This document shows, one piece after another, positions 17,969-26,483 of a stretch of DNA of 64,000 nucleotides. The notes beneath the pieces are model-generated. The model did no database searches, was not told where the DNA came from, and saw nothing but the letters and a program-made list of their open reading frames with translations. Position 1 is the first letter of the stretch. Every line of letters begins with the position of its first letter. The translations under genes were made by a program, and so were the position numbers. The stretch comes from Gammaproteobacteria bacterium (GTDB taxonomy: Bacteria; Pseudomonadota; Gammaproteobacteria; S012-40), in the NCBI GenBank assembly GCA_029881255.1, contig JAOUMY010000011.1, forward strand, positions 107,083 through 171,082, read 5' to 3'.

Positions 17969-18563
17969 CGTGCTCCTGCATGTCGCTGGTGAGTCGTTGC
18001 TCTATCTCACCTTCTGCCACCCCAAATTGTCGGGATGCCTGTTCTATTTGTTGTTGCATCGCCGACACAAAGGCCTCGAGTGAATCGTAACTGGAATTAT
18101 CCACACCTTGATTCAGACTTTCAATCGTCTCCAGATCATCGACCAGTTCATCAAACGCATATTCGGCCTCGCCGAGTGACTGCCGGGCTCTAAGCATGTG
18201 CTGTTGAACAGTCAGATCAATCATACTACTGAGACCGGTGAGATCAGCCGAGTTATTCTGCTGACTATCGCCACCCAAATTGAGATAGGCCTCGGGCATA
18301 CTCAGTTGCGCCGCCCATACCTTTTCAATACCGGGTACGTCGAGATCCATGAGCTGCGGGCCCTTGCCCCCGAATGCGCCCGCAAGACTATTGGTTTTAC
18401 CTGTCGCCATTGCGCTGCCAACACTCTTTGGCTGCATATAATCCAGCAGTTCAGACTGGAAATCCTGCGTATAGCGCGACAGTGCATCGTGACGCTTACG
18501 TGTCTGGGTATCGTGAACAGTGTGTGCGGATGTAGACCCACCCCAATAACGAATCTCAGTCAT
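17934..18563 (-). CDS. Soluble helical protein of unknown function
   Basis: 209 residues, no signal peptide or membrane segment. The first ~100 residues are polar and loop-rich. Residues ~110-205 are strongly helical and acidic (QHMLRARQSLGEAEYAFDELVDD and similar heptad-like stretches), suggesting a coiled coil, and the end is basic (RRRIRTW). The ribosome binding site AGAGG lies upstream of the ATG. It overlaps the three-helix membrane gene by 35 bp and follows the monohaem gene by about 100 bp on the same strand, so the three may form an operon. No family recognised. Confidence 0.68.
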   Translation of the reverse strand: MTEIRYWGGSTSAHTVHDTQTRKRHDALSRYTQDFQSELLDYMQPKSVGSAMATGKTNSLAGAFGGKGPQLMDLDVPGIEKVWAAQLSMPEAYLNLGGDSQQNNSADLTGLSSMIDLTVQQHMLRARQSLGEAEYAFDELVDDLETIESLNQGVDNSSYDSLEAFVSAMQQQIEQASRQFGVAEGEIEQRLTSDMQEHDETQRRRIRTW

Positions 18564-18664
18564 AACCGTTACCTCTGTGTATCTGCCTGACTAATTCACA
18601 ATACATGCCATTATAGTAAGCGCTTACCATTCAGCGAGATATACGCAGCGAAGTCCAGCGACTC

Positions 18665-19837
18665 TTATTCAGCAGGCAAACCCTTGCCGTGCTGACGGCG
18701 TGCTTGCGCTGGCATACGCCGGCGCAGCTCGGCAAGTTCCTCCGCAACCTCACGCGGCAACACCGGCTGCGTGGAACTCGTATAAAACTGGCGCAAATAG
18801 GTTTCGTATTCCCTGTAACACAGGCGTGCAAAAGCGTGTTCGGGGTAGCGCCGAATACACGCCTTCAAATAGACATCGGTCATGGAAATATCACCGCGCC
18901 CTAAAGCTCGATCGAGTATTGCCAACCAGTACAGCAGGTTTGGCATCTGTGTGCGTTCCGCCTTTTCATTCAAGTAACGATAAAGCAAACCCCGCAACCA
19001 CACACGTTGCACTTCCTCAGCCGGTGAGGAATGTATCACCGGCGAAGGCGACAGATAGGCGCCAAGCAGACGTGTTACTAAATCCTCCAGAGCCGCAAAA
19101 TCGGCATCGGATGAATTACTCATCCGTGCGTCCAGCTGCGTCAATCCTTCGATAGCGCCCTGCAGATAAAGACGAGTGTCAGCGTCTTTCATCCGCGGCA
19201 ACTCCTGATAATTACGTAGCGTTGTCACGCCATCCAGGGGTCGGTTCTGCACCTGAGCATATATCGTGATCAAACGCTGCACCGCTTTGATCACATCCTG
19301 GTCGCCAGCTTTTTTTGTTAAACGTATGTAGCGATCAAAATATAACTGCGCCTGTTCGTAGTGACGCGTCGCGAAATTAAATTCCGCATATTCGAGATCG
19401 CTCTGGAAACGGTCGCGCGGCAAACCTGCAAACACATGGCGAAGATGCTGGTCCTGAGTGTGACAGGCGCTGCACAGACGCGTGGCCACGCGATAGCGAT
19501 TGCGCATTAATGTGTAGTCACGCTCTTCTGCCGCCTTCAGACCAAGCGCCAGGTTTTCCAGCATGACGTCCAGAGTCAGTTGGTAGGCGTCAGACCGTTG
19601 TTGAATCAGCGGCACCGCCTGTTGGAAAAGCGACTGGATGGCCGCCATATCGCGTTGTATTGTCCCTATCTGCTTTTCATCCAGCGTGGTAGTGGACCAG
19701 AGCATGGAAAATTCCTGCGCGACCACCGCCGCAATACGGGCCATGATATTGTCCAGTGCCACAGACTCTGCTGACAGGGTCTGGGCGCTGAAAAACAGAC
19801 CGAATATGATACATATGCCTTTGACAGGATGACACAT
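18665..19837 (-). CDS. Exported monohaem protein with helical repeats
   Basis: About 390 residues. A signal peptide (ICIIFGLFFSAQTLSA) directs it to the periplasm. One c-type haem motif CSACH (in ATRLCSACHTQDQHL) follows a four-helix-like segment, resembling cytochrome c-prime style placement. Residues ~150-350 are helical with TPR-like character (FNFATRHYEQAQLYFDRYI). The ATG at 19837 is chosen over the GTG two codons upstream. It lies first in a same-strand run with two unknown genes. It could be an electron carrier or haem-based sensor. The single CxxCH in a large helical protein is the only firm functional clue. Confidence 0.75.
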   Translation of the reverse strand: MCHPVKGICIIFGLFFSAQTLSAESVALDNIMARIAAVVAQEFSMLWSTTTLDEKQIGTIQRDMAAIQSLFQQAVPLIQQRSDAYQLTLDVMLENLALGLKAAEERDYTLMRNRYRVATRLCSACHTQDQHLRHVFAGLPRDRFQSDLEYAEFNFATRHYEQAQLYFDRYIRLTKKAGDQDVIKAVQRLITIYAQVQNRPLDGVTTLRNYQELPRMKDADTRLYLQGAIEGLTQLDARMSNSSDADFAALEDLVTRLLGAYLSPSPVIHSSPAEEVQRVWLRGLLYRYLNEKAERTQMPNLLYWLAILDRALGRGDISMTDVYLKACIRRYPEHAFARLCYREYETYLRQFYTSSTQPVLPREVAEELAELRRRMPAQARRQHGKGLPAE

Positions 19838-19946
19838 CTGCACTCGTCAGCCCCCTGAGTCCGGCCCTAAAGAATAGATTAATCGACCCTCCCTACAATG
19901 CCCGCCACTGTGTTAGATTGCAAGCCACCCACACCTGGAAAGGGCC

Positions 19947-20591
19947 ATGAAATACCGCATCATCCCCGTTACCCATTTTGAACAAAATTGCTCGATTATC
20001 TGGTGTGAGCATACACGCAATGGGGCTCTGATCGACCCAGGTGGTGACGCGGGCAAACTCTTGCGTATTGCCAGGCAACAAGGTTTACATCTGGAAAAAA
20101 TCCTGCTCACCCACGGCCATATTGACCATGTCGGCGCTGCGCAGGCGATATCGCAAAAACTCGACATTCCGGTCATTGGCCCTCATCTAGCCGATGCCTA
20201 CTGGCTGGAAATGCTACCCGAAGAAGCCAAACTTTTTGACTTCCCCAGTATGCAGGTGCTGACTCCTAATCAATGGCTCAACGATGGGGATACAGTCCAC
20301 GTCGGTGAACTAAAACTCGACGTTATCCACTGCCCCGGACACACCCCAGGCCACGTGGTGTTTTTTGAACCACAATCTCGCATGGCCTTCGTTGGTGACG
20401 TACTCTTTCGTCACTCTGTCGGTCGCACGGATTTCCCTGGTGGCAACGAACAGGATTTGCTCGACAGTATCCTGAATAAACTTCTGCCTCTTGGTGATGA
20501 TGTGTTGTTCATCCCTGGACACGGAGAGACATCGACCTTCGGGCATGAGCGTCTGTTTAATCCCTATCTGACTCAACCAGAAACCGCCTAG
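19947..20591 (+). CDS. YcbL-type metallo-beta-lactamase fold hydrolase
   Basis: 214 residues. The metal motif HGHIDH sits at residues 56-61, with further ligands in CPGHTPGH, FVGDVLF and FIPGHGE. GRTDFPGG and the compact length match the YcbL / type II glyoxalase II-like group, which hydrolyses S-lactoylglutathione or other thioesters. It lacks the C-terminal helical domain of classical GloB. GGAAAGG gives a good ribosome binding site. It abuts the convergent methyltransferase gene directly. Substrate is inferred from family only. Confidence 0.92.
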   Translation: MKYRIIPVTHFEQNCSIIWCEHTRNGALIDPGGDAGKLLRIARQQGLHLEKILLTHGHIDHVGAAQAISQKLDIPVIGPHLADAYWLEMLPEEAKLFDFPSMQVLTPNQWLNDGDTVHVGELKLDVIHCPGHTPGHVVFFEPQSRMAFVGDVLFRHSVGRTDFPGGNEQDLLDSILNKLLPLGDDVLFIPGHGETSTFGHERLFNPYLTQPETA

Positions 20592-21404
20592 TTACACATA
20601 GCCCAAGGCGAAGTTCACAGTGATGTTCATGGGCACGCCGTTGCCTTTATCGAGTGCCGCGATTTCCGCTAAGTGATCACGCTTGAATTCCTGTAGCTGC
20701 TGCTCGTCTAACTGCGAAACCAGGCCACGAAAACCCGCATACCAAATCACATCCCACCATCTGTCTGCACTATCGAAGGTAAAACTTAGATTTTTTTCCT
20801 GCACCGATATGTCACGCAGTCCCGCGCTTTCATAAAGCTCGCGATACAGGTCTTGATTGCCGACGCGATGCCAGCTTATTGATGGCAGCTCAATGCCATA
20901 GGTTTGAATGCGATTCAAAAACAAATCGACATTAGGTTCAAACGAACTCATCGAGAATGCGCAAGAGGTAATTTTGCCACCAGGTCTGACCTTGCTCGCG
21001 ATGTGTTTTAGAGTAGAGACCATGTCATCGACAAAGAAGATGCCGAAGGAACAATTGGCCACATCGAATTGCGCGTCATCAAATGTGATGGCTTGCATAT
21101 CCATCATCTGCCAATCGATATTATCCAGTCCTTTGGCGCGGGCATTTTTGTTCGCCTGCTCTAACATGCCACTGGAGAAATCGATGCCGGTAACGCGCCC
21201 ATGTGGTAATTGTGCAGCGAGTGAACACGCGCCTAGCCCTGTCCCCGTCGCGACATCCAACACATGCTCTTTTCCCTGCAATTGCAAAATCTCGGGCAAG
21301 GCCGCTGCGCTACTTTGGAAAAAAGCCATCGATGGGCCGCCATACCCTTCCGCAACCGTATTAAAGGTCTTTTTCACATTTTCTTTTTTTTCTGGGCTGT
21401 CCAC
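20592..21404 (-). CDS. Class I SAM-dependent methyltransferase
   Basis: 270 residues. Motif I is VLDVATGTGLGACSLA, motif II GRVTGIDFSSGML, and the next motifs are DMQAITFDDAQFDVANCSFGIFF and VRPGGKITSCAFS, a UbiE/BioC-like Rossmann fold. The start is a GTG with GGAGTAGGTG just upstream. The acceptor cannot be deduced: no quinone, biotin or lipid pathway gene adjoins it. A lone gene between a convergent hydrolase and a divergent unknown gene. Confidence 0.88.
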   Translation of the reverse strand: MDSPEKKENVKKTFNTVAEGYGGPSMAFFQSSAAALPEILQLQGKEHVLDVATGTGLGACSLAAQLPHGRVTGIDFSSGMLEQANKNARAKGLDNIDWQMMDMQAITFDDAQFDVANCSFGIFFVDDMVSTLKHIASKVRPGGKITSCAFSMSSFEPNVDLFLNRIQTYGIELPSISWHRVGNQDLYRELYESAGLRDISVQEKNLSFTFDSADRWWDVIWYAGFRGLVSQLDEQQLQEFKRDHLAEIAALDKGNGVPMNITVNFALGYV

Positions 21405-21511
21405 TAATCACCTACTCCTGTGTCGAATTTCACAACATCATAACGTCGCGCTTGTCGACACGCCATGTTTCTTGCATCATGAAGCGAATACACTCGCTTG
21501 AGGTATTGCCC

Positions 21512-22570
21512 ATGAAACTCCCGCAGACAGTTGATGCTGAACTACACCAGCTTGTCGAAACGATACAGCACAATTGCGATATCGCCGACGCCCAAAATGC
21601 ACAGGAAAACCCCATGTGTATTTACCTGCTCAAAATGCGCGATTATTTTCGCTGGATGCATCAGCTACCACTCAATGCCTCTATTCCGCGTGAAAAACTG
21701 GGCAAATGGATTAACGAACGCGAGCGACACTGGGATGTCGTTGCTGAGGAAGAGATGTCACCGTTATGTATCGAAGGCGAGGAGTTCGATGCCTTTGATA
21801 CCGCTGGCGTTAACAAGACACTTGCGACGCGTGGACTGATCTATAGCGCAGGTATCGGTCGCGGTGGGCAGATTCATTTTCACTTGGGCAATGAGATTCC
21901 TTTTCTCACCGATAGAGAGCAAGGGATATTCGTCACCTCGCAGGAATACGCGCGTGACCTGACGGCCAATCCGGCACACTCTATTGATAGCCGCATTTTT
22001 TTACGCAAAGAGGCTTTGCAACACTATATCTGGGGCAAGTATGAAGAGTGGCGGCTAAAGCGTGCTGATAATGCGATGTCGCGGGCGATTAAGGCCTACC
22101 CTTTTGAGCATGATCCAATACGCGCAATTAACCAGATGAGTGGCATTGAGATTTACAGCGCCTGGTTGCACGAGCAAGGGGAAATCGCTGCCTGTAAATT
22201 ACTCGGCGGTGACTGGGAAAAACTGCTTGTCGCTGTCCAGGGCTCGCGTAGTGAGATTATTTGTCGTGCGGTGCGAGATCATCTTGCGGACACATTGGTG
22301 ACCTTGCCGGCATTACTCGAAGACGAGAATTTCGCCTCGATACATTTTTACATGGCGAATCTTGAGGGTTTTCGCAAAGTCATCTGGCCTGAGTTAGTCC
22401 AGGTCTATCGAAATCACCCGCACGCGCCTTTTTCTTCCTCGTTTACCGATACCGCCGTTAATCACCAACCCTGGTTAGCGCATGCGAATGAGATTCTGGC
22501 GATATACCGCGCGGAAGGTAGTGATTGTGGCCCGGCTTTGAAGGCTCATTTGAAGGTTTTTGAGTTGTGA
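21512..22570 (+). CDS. Uncharacterised cytoplasmic protein (resembles the Sfum_1244-type family)
   Basis: About 352 residues from the ATG at 21512 (the frame opens at 21452, but the upstream residues look non-coding). No signal peptide or membrane segment. Features include NPMCIYLLKMRDYFRWMHQLPL, an IGRGGQIHFHLGNE strand-rich region and HYIWGKYEEWRLKRAD. From memory this resembles proteins annotated as the Sfum_1244 family, whose function is unknown; I cannot confirm that here. It diverges from the methyltransferase gene and is followed by a large palindromic element. Confidence 0.68.
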   Translation: MKLPQTVDAELHQLVETIQHNCDIADAQNAQENPMCIYLLKMRDYFRWMHQLPLNASIPREKLGKWINERERHWDVVAEEEMSPLCIEGEEFDAFDTAGVNKTLATRGLIYSAGIGRGGQIHFHLGNEIPFLTDREQGIFVTSQEYARDLTANPAHSIDSRIFLRKEALQHYIWGKYEEWRLKRADNAMSRAIKAYPFEHDPIRAINQMSGIEIYSAWLHEQGEIAACKLLGGDWEKLLVAVQGSRSEIICRAVRDHLADTLVTLPALLEDENFASIHFYMANLEGFRKVIWPELVQVYRNHPHAPFSSSFTDTAVNHQPWLAHANEILAIYRAEGSDCGPALKAHLKVFEL

Positions 22571-22630
22571 GTATTGCACCTTGGAACATTGTAGGTGTTT
22601 TCATATTGCCAATACTTGCACTCTGCTGAC

Positions 22631-22748
22631 GGGTCAGGTTCGGAGGGGTTGGGCATACAAAACCGTCGGCCGCATGGACGCGGCCGTCGAGCGCCCATGG
22701 ATGGGTTCACAGCGCGTTTTGTATGCCCAACCCCTCCGAACCTGACCC
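22631..22748. repeat. 118-bp palindromic element (33-bp perfect inverted repeat with structured loop)
   Basis: Arms at 22631-22663 and 22716-22748 are perfect reverse complements over 33 bases, beginning GGGTCAGGTTCGGAGGGG. The 52-base loop holds two further hairpins: GGCCG paired with CGGCC around CATGGACG, and CCCAT paired with ATGGG. The element follows a gene end and lacks a coding frame. It looks like a dispersed intergenic repeat (REP- or MITE-like). Confidence 0.85.
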
Positions 22749-22835
22749 AACACCACTGACCTCAATCAACGACACCCCAAGGCCAAAACAAAAAAAAATA
22801 ACAGGCACTACATCACACTTTTCTACAGACAAAAT

Positions 22836-22870
22836 AAAAGCCCGAAATCCTCACGGATGACGGGCTTTTC
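22836..22870 (-). terminator. Terminator after the 37-residue membrane protein gene
   Basis: AAAAGCCCG pairs with CGGGCTTTT around a 16-base loop. On the minus strand the stem is followed by a T-rich stretch (TTATTTTGT), and it lies 22 bases beyond the small gene's stop. It is nearly symmetric, so it could also act on the plus strand. Confidence 0.75.
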
Positions 22871-22891
22871 AAAAATCGGTGTTATTGTGGA

Positions 22892-23005
22892 TTAACCGCG
22901 AGCGCCTTCTCTGCTGTAGATTTTCATCGTCAACCAGGTACAGAGACCACAAGCTACGACAGTAATCAGAATAATCGCGCTAAACAAAAAGTCGGTATAA
23001 GCCAT
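22892..23005 (-). CDS. 37-residue single-pass membrane protein
   Basis: Very short gene: starts MAYTDFLFSAIIL, one transmembrane helix (residues ~6-27) containing two cysteines (ACGLC), then a basic tail (MKIYSREGARG). An excellent ribosome binding site, GGAGGAA, lies 2-8 bases before the ATG, and a strong hairpin terminator lies just past the stop, so it is a self-contained transcription unit. I do not recognise it; small membrane peptides of this kind are often subunits or regulators of larger membrane complexes. About 290 bp upstream is gene-free and would hold its promoter and that of the HDOD gene. Confidence 0.75.
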   Translation of the reverse strand: MAYTDFLFSAIILITVVACGLCTWLTMKIYSREGARG

Positions 23006-23298
23006 ATTTCCTCCACTTATCTTGTGTTCCAAGTCGAGCTATCTTGCCCGATTTATGACGAGCCATCAAGCCCTTTTATGCCCGTAAACAGCTCATAAAT
23101 AAGGCCGTTCCAGCGTTGGGAATATCGGCTATAAATCCCAATAATTTAGTTAATTACAGTGAGTTAATTCACATTTCTAATGTGATGAGCATCGTTTAAA
23201 GAAATCTTTTTCACGGACGTTACAGGAAATGATTCGCATGCCTTGCAGCGAAAAATAAATGAAAGTAGTCGTTATAACCAATAGATAAAGAGTGGTAT

Positions 23299-24180
23299 AT
23301 GCAGGGGAGTAGAGAGATATCGCCAACAGCTTACAGGCTGGTTAAAGGCGTCGACAAGTTGGTTTCATTACCTGAGGTTTGTTTCCTGGTTAATGATCTG
23401 GTTAACGATCCACTCAGTGATATTGAAGAGATTGGGCACGTCATCAGTCAGGACCCGGATCTAACCGCGCGACTGTTAAAACTGGTAAATAGCTCCTTTT
23501 ACGGATTCCCCCAACGAATCGAAACAGTTTCGCGTGCGATCCTGATGGTCGGACTAAAAGAGTTACAGAATATGGTTTGGGCGACGTCTGCGGTAGAAAC
23601 ATTTTCGAAGTTGCCGCCCAAACAAGTCAACATGGCGAGCTTCTGGCGGCACAGTATCTTCACCGCTGTAGTGGGTCGTATTTTAGCCCGCGAGTGCAAT
23701 ATCCTGCATCCTGAGCGTTTATTCGTTGCAGGGTTGCTACACGAAATTGGTCGCTTGCTGTTCTATACCAAGCTACCCAAACAGTCGATGCGTATATTAA
23801 AAGCGGAAGAGGAAACCCCAGAGCGCAATCCTATACTGATAGAACGCGAAATCGTCGGTATGGACCACGCCGAGGTAGCTGCCGCCTTACTGGAACAATG
23901 GTTTTTGCCAGACAGCCTGATCGAAGCGGTTCGTTTCCATCATAGCCCGGCATTGGCTCAGGAATATGTACTGGAATCCTCCATACTCCACATCGCAAAC
24001 GCCATGGCCCATGCCCTGGAAAGCGGAGAAGAGGATGCCTTGAAGGACAATTGCGATAGCACTGCCTGGAACCTGCTGAACATCCCTGAAGCGAGGGTCA
24101 AGCGGATACTCCACGAGGCCGTCCTGCAATTTCTCGAGGCCCTGGAGCTACTGCTACCCGGAGCCAGCCAGAAAGTGTGA
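23299..24180 (+). CDS. HDOD-domain signalling protein
   Basis: 293 residues, cytoplasmic. LPEVCFLVNDLVNDPLSDIEEIGHVISQDPDLTARLLKLVNSSFYGFP is the typical HDOD start (about 20-70). Later motifs include FWRHSIFTAVVGR, LFVAGLLHEIGRLLFY and MDHAEVAAALLEQWFLP, related to the HD fold though the metal-binding pattern is only partial. HDOD proteins act in motility, biofilm and stress signalling, usually without known enzymatic activity. It is followed by a strong terminator, so it is transcribed apart from the next gene. Confidence 0.93.
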   Translation: MQGSREISPTAYRLVKGVDKLVSLPEVCFLVNDLVNDPLSDIEEIGHVISQDPDLTARLLKLVNSSFYGFPQRIETVSRAILMVGLKELQNMVWATSAVETFSKLPPKQVNMASFWRHSIFTAVVGRILARECNILHPERLFVAGLLHEIGRLLFYTKLPKQSMRILKAEEETPERNPILIEREIVGMDHAEVAAALLEQWFLPDSLIEAVRFHHSPALAQEYVLESSILHIANAMAHALESGEEDALKDNCDSTAWNLLNIPEARVKRILHEAVLQFLEALELLLPGASQKV

Positions 24181-24185
24181 TCAAC

Positions 24186-24210
24186 AACGCCCCTTAAGGG
24201 GCGTTTTTGT
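24186..24210 (+). terminator. Terminator after the HDOD gene
   Basis: AACGCCCC-TTAA-GGGGCGTT, an 8-bp stem with a four-base loop, followed by TTTGTATTTTTT. It begins six bases after the stop codon. Confidence 0.92.
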
Positions 24211-24291
24211 ATTTTTTACTTTAAGAATTACTTCTAACATGCCGCTATTTATAAAAGTAGTGCCTTTGAACAATCTCTAAGGAGAGCCGAG

Positions 24292-24855
24292 ATGAACGTC
24301 CCTGGATTTAGTCTATTTTCCCGGGAAGACAGCAATGAACCCGCCAGCCTCGACGAGCGCCTGATGGCGCGGCTCGCGCATGCGTTTATTGCCCATACGG
24401 TAGCCGATGGCGATAGCGCCTCCCGAGAGGTAACCGACGCTTTGTTATCCATGCAAAAACAGATGATGAAGGCCAAGTACGAACTGGAGAAGATTGTCAA
24501 AGTCGGTTCAAGTGTGAAAACGAACAAAACCATACACGATACCGTCAATAAGACACTAGCCGATATATCAGACGCCGTGGTTGCGATGCAGTTTTTTGAT
24601 CGCATTTCCCAGCGCCTGGAACACACCAGCAATGTCATTCGACTGTTATACGACATTGAGTACAGCGTTAATTTCGATGACCCGGCGGAAGTACGTCGTG
24701 CCCTGGTCCGCATCTACAACAGCCTGAGCATGGACGATGAAAGAGAACTGTTCCGTTCCGTCAAAGATGGCGACGATTTGAAAAAGGCATTGCGCGCGGC
24801 CCACAAGCGTCTGCGTACCATGCTGAACTCTTCCGGTAGCATCCAGCTATTCTAA
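24292..24855 (+). CDS. Helical protein with a CheZ-like DxxxQ motif
   Basis: 187 residues, almost all helical, no membrane segment. A long antiparallel-helix region (~60-130) contains AMQFFDRISQRLEHTSNVI, in which Asp103 and Gln107 match the spacing of the catalytic DxxxQ pair of CheZ (DLTGQ). CheZ uses these residues to strip phosphate from CheY-P. No CheZ C-terminal CheY-binding peptide is evident; the end is SSGSIQLF. An AAGGAGA ribosome binding site precedes the ATG. It is a candidate receiver phosphatase, perhaps serving one of the stand-alone receivers. The assignment rests on one motif and the helical layout. Confidence 0.65.
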   Translation: MNVPGFSLFSREDSNEPASLDERLMARLAHAFIAHTVADGDSASREVTDALLSMQKQMMKAKYELEKIVKVGSSVKTNKTIHDTVNKTLADISDAVVAMQFFDRISQRLEHTSNVIRLLYDIEYSVNFDDPAEVRRALVRIYNSLSMDDERELFRSVKDGDDLKKALRAAHKRLRTMLNSSGSIQLF

Positions 24856-24984
24856 ATCCTGGCGTTGCTTCTCATCCCAATCTGGTTTAACCTTAGCGCC
24901 CTTCTATATATTCGCGACGAAGAATTTTGCGCAATTTTTCCTAGCTAGTTGAAAAATAGCATTATTCTTATTCAAACAAATACC

Positions 24985-25072
24985 GGAGAGATGGCCGAGC
25001 GGTCGAAGGCGCACGCCTGGAAAGTGTGTATACGGCAACGTATCGAGGGTTCAAATCCCTCTCTCTCCGCCA
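24985..25072 (+). tRNA. tRNA-Ser (anticodon GGA)
   Basis: 88 nt with an encoded CCA end. The acceptor stem GGAGAGA pairs with TCTCTCC. The anticodon stem CACGC/GTGTG closes the loop CTGGAAA (anticodon GGA, reading UCC and UCU). A long variable arm and the T arm with GGTTCAAATCC mark it as a class II serine tRNA. Confidence 0.97.
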
Positions 25073-25188
25073 TATTCTCCAGGTGAAGCGACAATCCTGC
25101 TAAAGAAAGCGATGCGCTCGCATCGCACTCTCTACGGTGATCGAAGCAAGGCACACAACAGAAACACCGACGCGATTGTAGCCTCGCA

Positions 25189-26388
25189 TTAGACTACGGT
25201 TGGTCGCACACTTGCCGCTGCTTGCTTGGCACGCTCGCGGGCATCCTCCACGTTATCGCCATAGGCTAAAGCAACTCCCATGCGTCGTTTTTCGAAGGAT
25301 TCCGGCTTTCCAAACAAACGCACCTCTGTGCCCGGTATCGTCAACGCGGCATCCACATTGTCAAAGGCGATGCCTTTCTTTTCCATACCACCATAGATGA
25401 CAGCCGATGCACCGGGTGAGAGTAATTGCGTCGACACCGGCAGGCCGAGTATGGCGCGTGCGTGTAATTCGAATTCGTTTTGGCGCTGACTGGCCATGGT
25501 GACCATGCCTGTGTCATGGGGGCGCGGACTGACTTCGCTAAACCAGACGTGATCGCCTTTCACAAACAACTCAACGCCGAAGATGCCGCGTCCACCGAGA
25601 TTACCGGTAATTTTTCTGGCGATCTCCTGCGCACGTGACAAGGCGTTTTCACTCATGACCTGGGGCTGCCAGCTTTCCACATAATCGCCTGACTTTTGAA
25701 TGTGGCCAATCGGCGCGCAGAAACTGGTTTCGATTTCACCGTTAGCGCCACGGGAACGCACCGTGAGCAAGGTGATCTCATAATCGAAATCGATCATCTC
25801 CTCAACTATCACTTTGCCACGATTCACGCGGCCGCCACTCATGGCGTAATCCCAGGCCTTTTCCAGTTCTTCGCGATTCCGCGCCGTCGACTGACCTTTC
25901 CCAGATGACGACATCACCGGTTTGACGATACACGGATAACCAACGGCAGAATCTACTGCCATTTGTAATTCGTTAAAACTTTCGGCAAATGCATAGCGAG
26001 AAGTAGGCAGTTCGAGCTCTTCTGCGGCGAGACGACGTATGCCTTCGCGATTCATGGTTAATTGCGCGGCACGCGCGGTAGGAATAATTTCAGCAACGCC
26101 TTCTGCCTCGAGTTTCGCTAGCGTATCTGTGGCAATCGCTTCAATTTCGGGTACCACGAGATGGGGTTTTTCCTGTTCGATCAGTTCGCGTAAAACTTCG
26201 GGATCGGCCATGTTTATCGTATAGGCGCGATGGGCCAACTGGTGTCCCGGCGCATTATCATAACGGTCGACGGCAATCACTTCCACGCCATAACGCTGCA
26301 GGCTGATGATGACTTCCTTACCAAGTTCTCCGCTACCCAGCAACATCACTTTCGTTGCCGTCGGCGATAATGGCGTGCCGATTTTCAT
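25189..26388 (-). CDS. purT: Formate-dependent GAR transformylase (PurT)
   Basis: 399 residues, ATP-grasp family. It converts glycinamide ribonucleotide, formate and ATP to formyl-GAR, the third step of purine synthesis. The start [26 protein letters not shown] is typical of PurT. Further signatures are [72 protein letters not shown] and [16 protein letters not shown]. The ATG at 26388 follows GGGGGAGAGAACAAT and is preferred to the upstream one at 26460. It stands alone between tRNA-Ser and the large exoprotein gene. Confidence 0.97.
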   Translation of the reverse strand: MKIGTPLSPTATKVMLLGSGELGKEVIISLQRYGVEVIAVDRYDNAPGHQLAHRAYTINMADPEVLRELIEQEKPHLVVPEIEAIATDTLAKLEAEGVAEIIPTARAAQLTMNREGIRRLAAEELELPTSRYAFAESFNELQMAVDSAVGYPCIVKPVMSSSGKGQSTARNREELEKAWDYAMSGGRVNRGKVIVEEMIDFDYEITLLTVRSRGANGEIETSFCAPIGHIQKSGDYVESWQPQVMSENALSRAQEIARKITGNLGGRGIFGVELFVKGDHVWFSEVSPRPHDTGMVTMASQRQNEFELHARAILGLPVSTQLLSPGASAVIYGGMEKKGIAFDNVDAALTIPGTEVRLFGKPESFEKRRMGVALAYGDNVEDARERAKQAAASVRPTVV

Positions 26389-26483
26389 ATTGTTCTCTCC
26401 CCCAAGTGAACGGTTTGGCCACACTGTAGCGTGACCGGTCAGAGATAACAAGACAGGCATTTCATGAGAATTAGTGAGCGTGA

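Noticed and set aside
24972..25154. 60-codon minus-strand frame with GFEPSIRC..FQACAF
   Set aside because: It is the well-known false frame antisense to a serine tRNA; the tRNA fully explains it.
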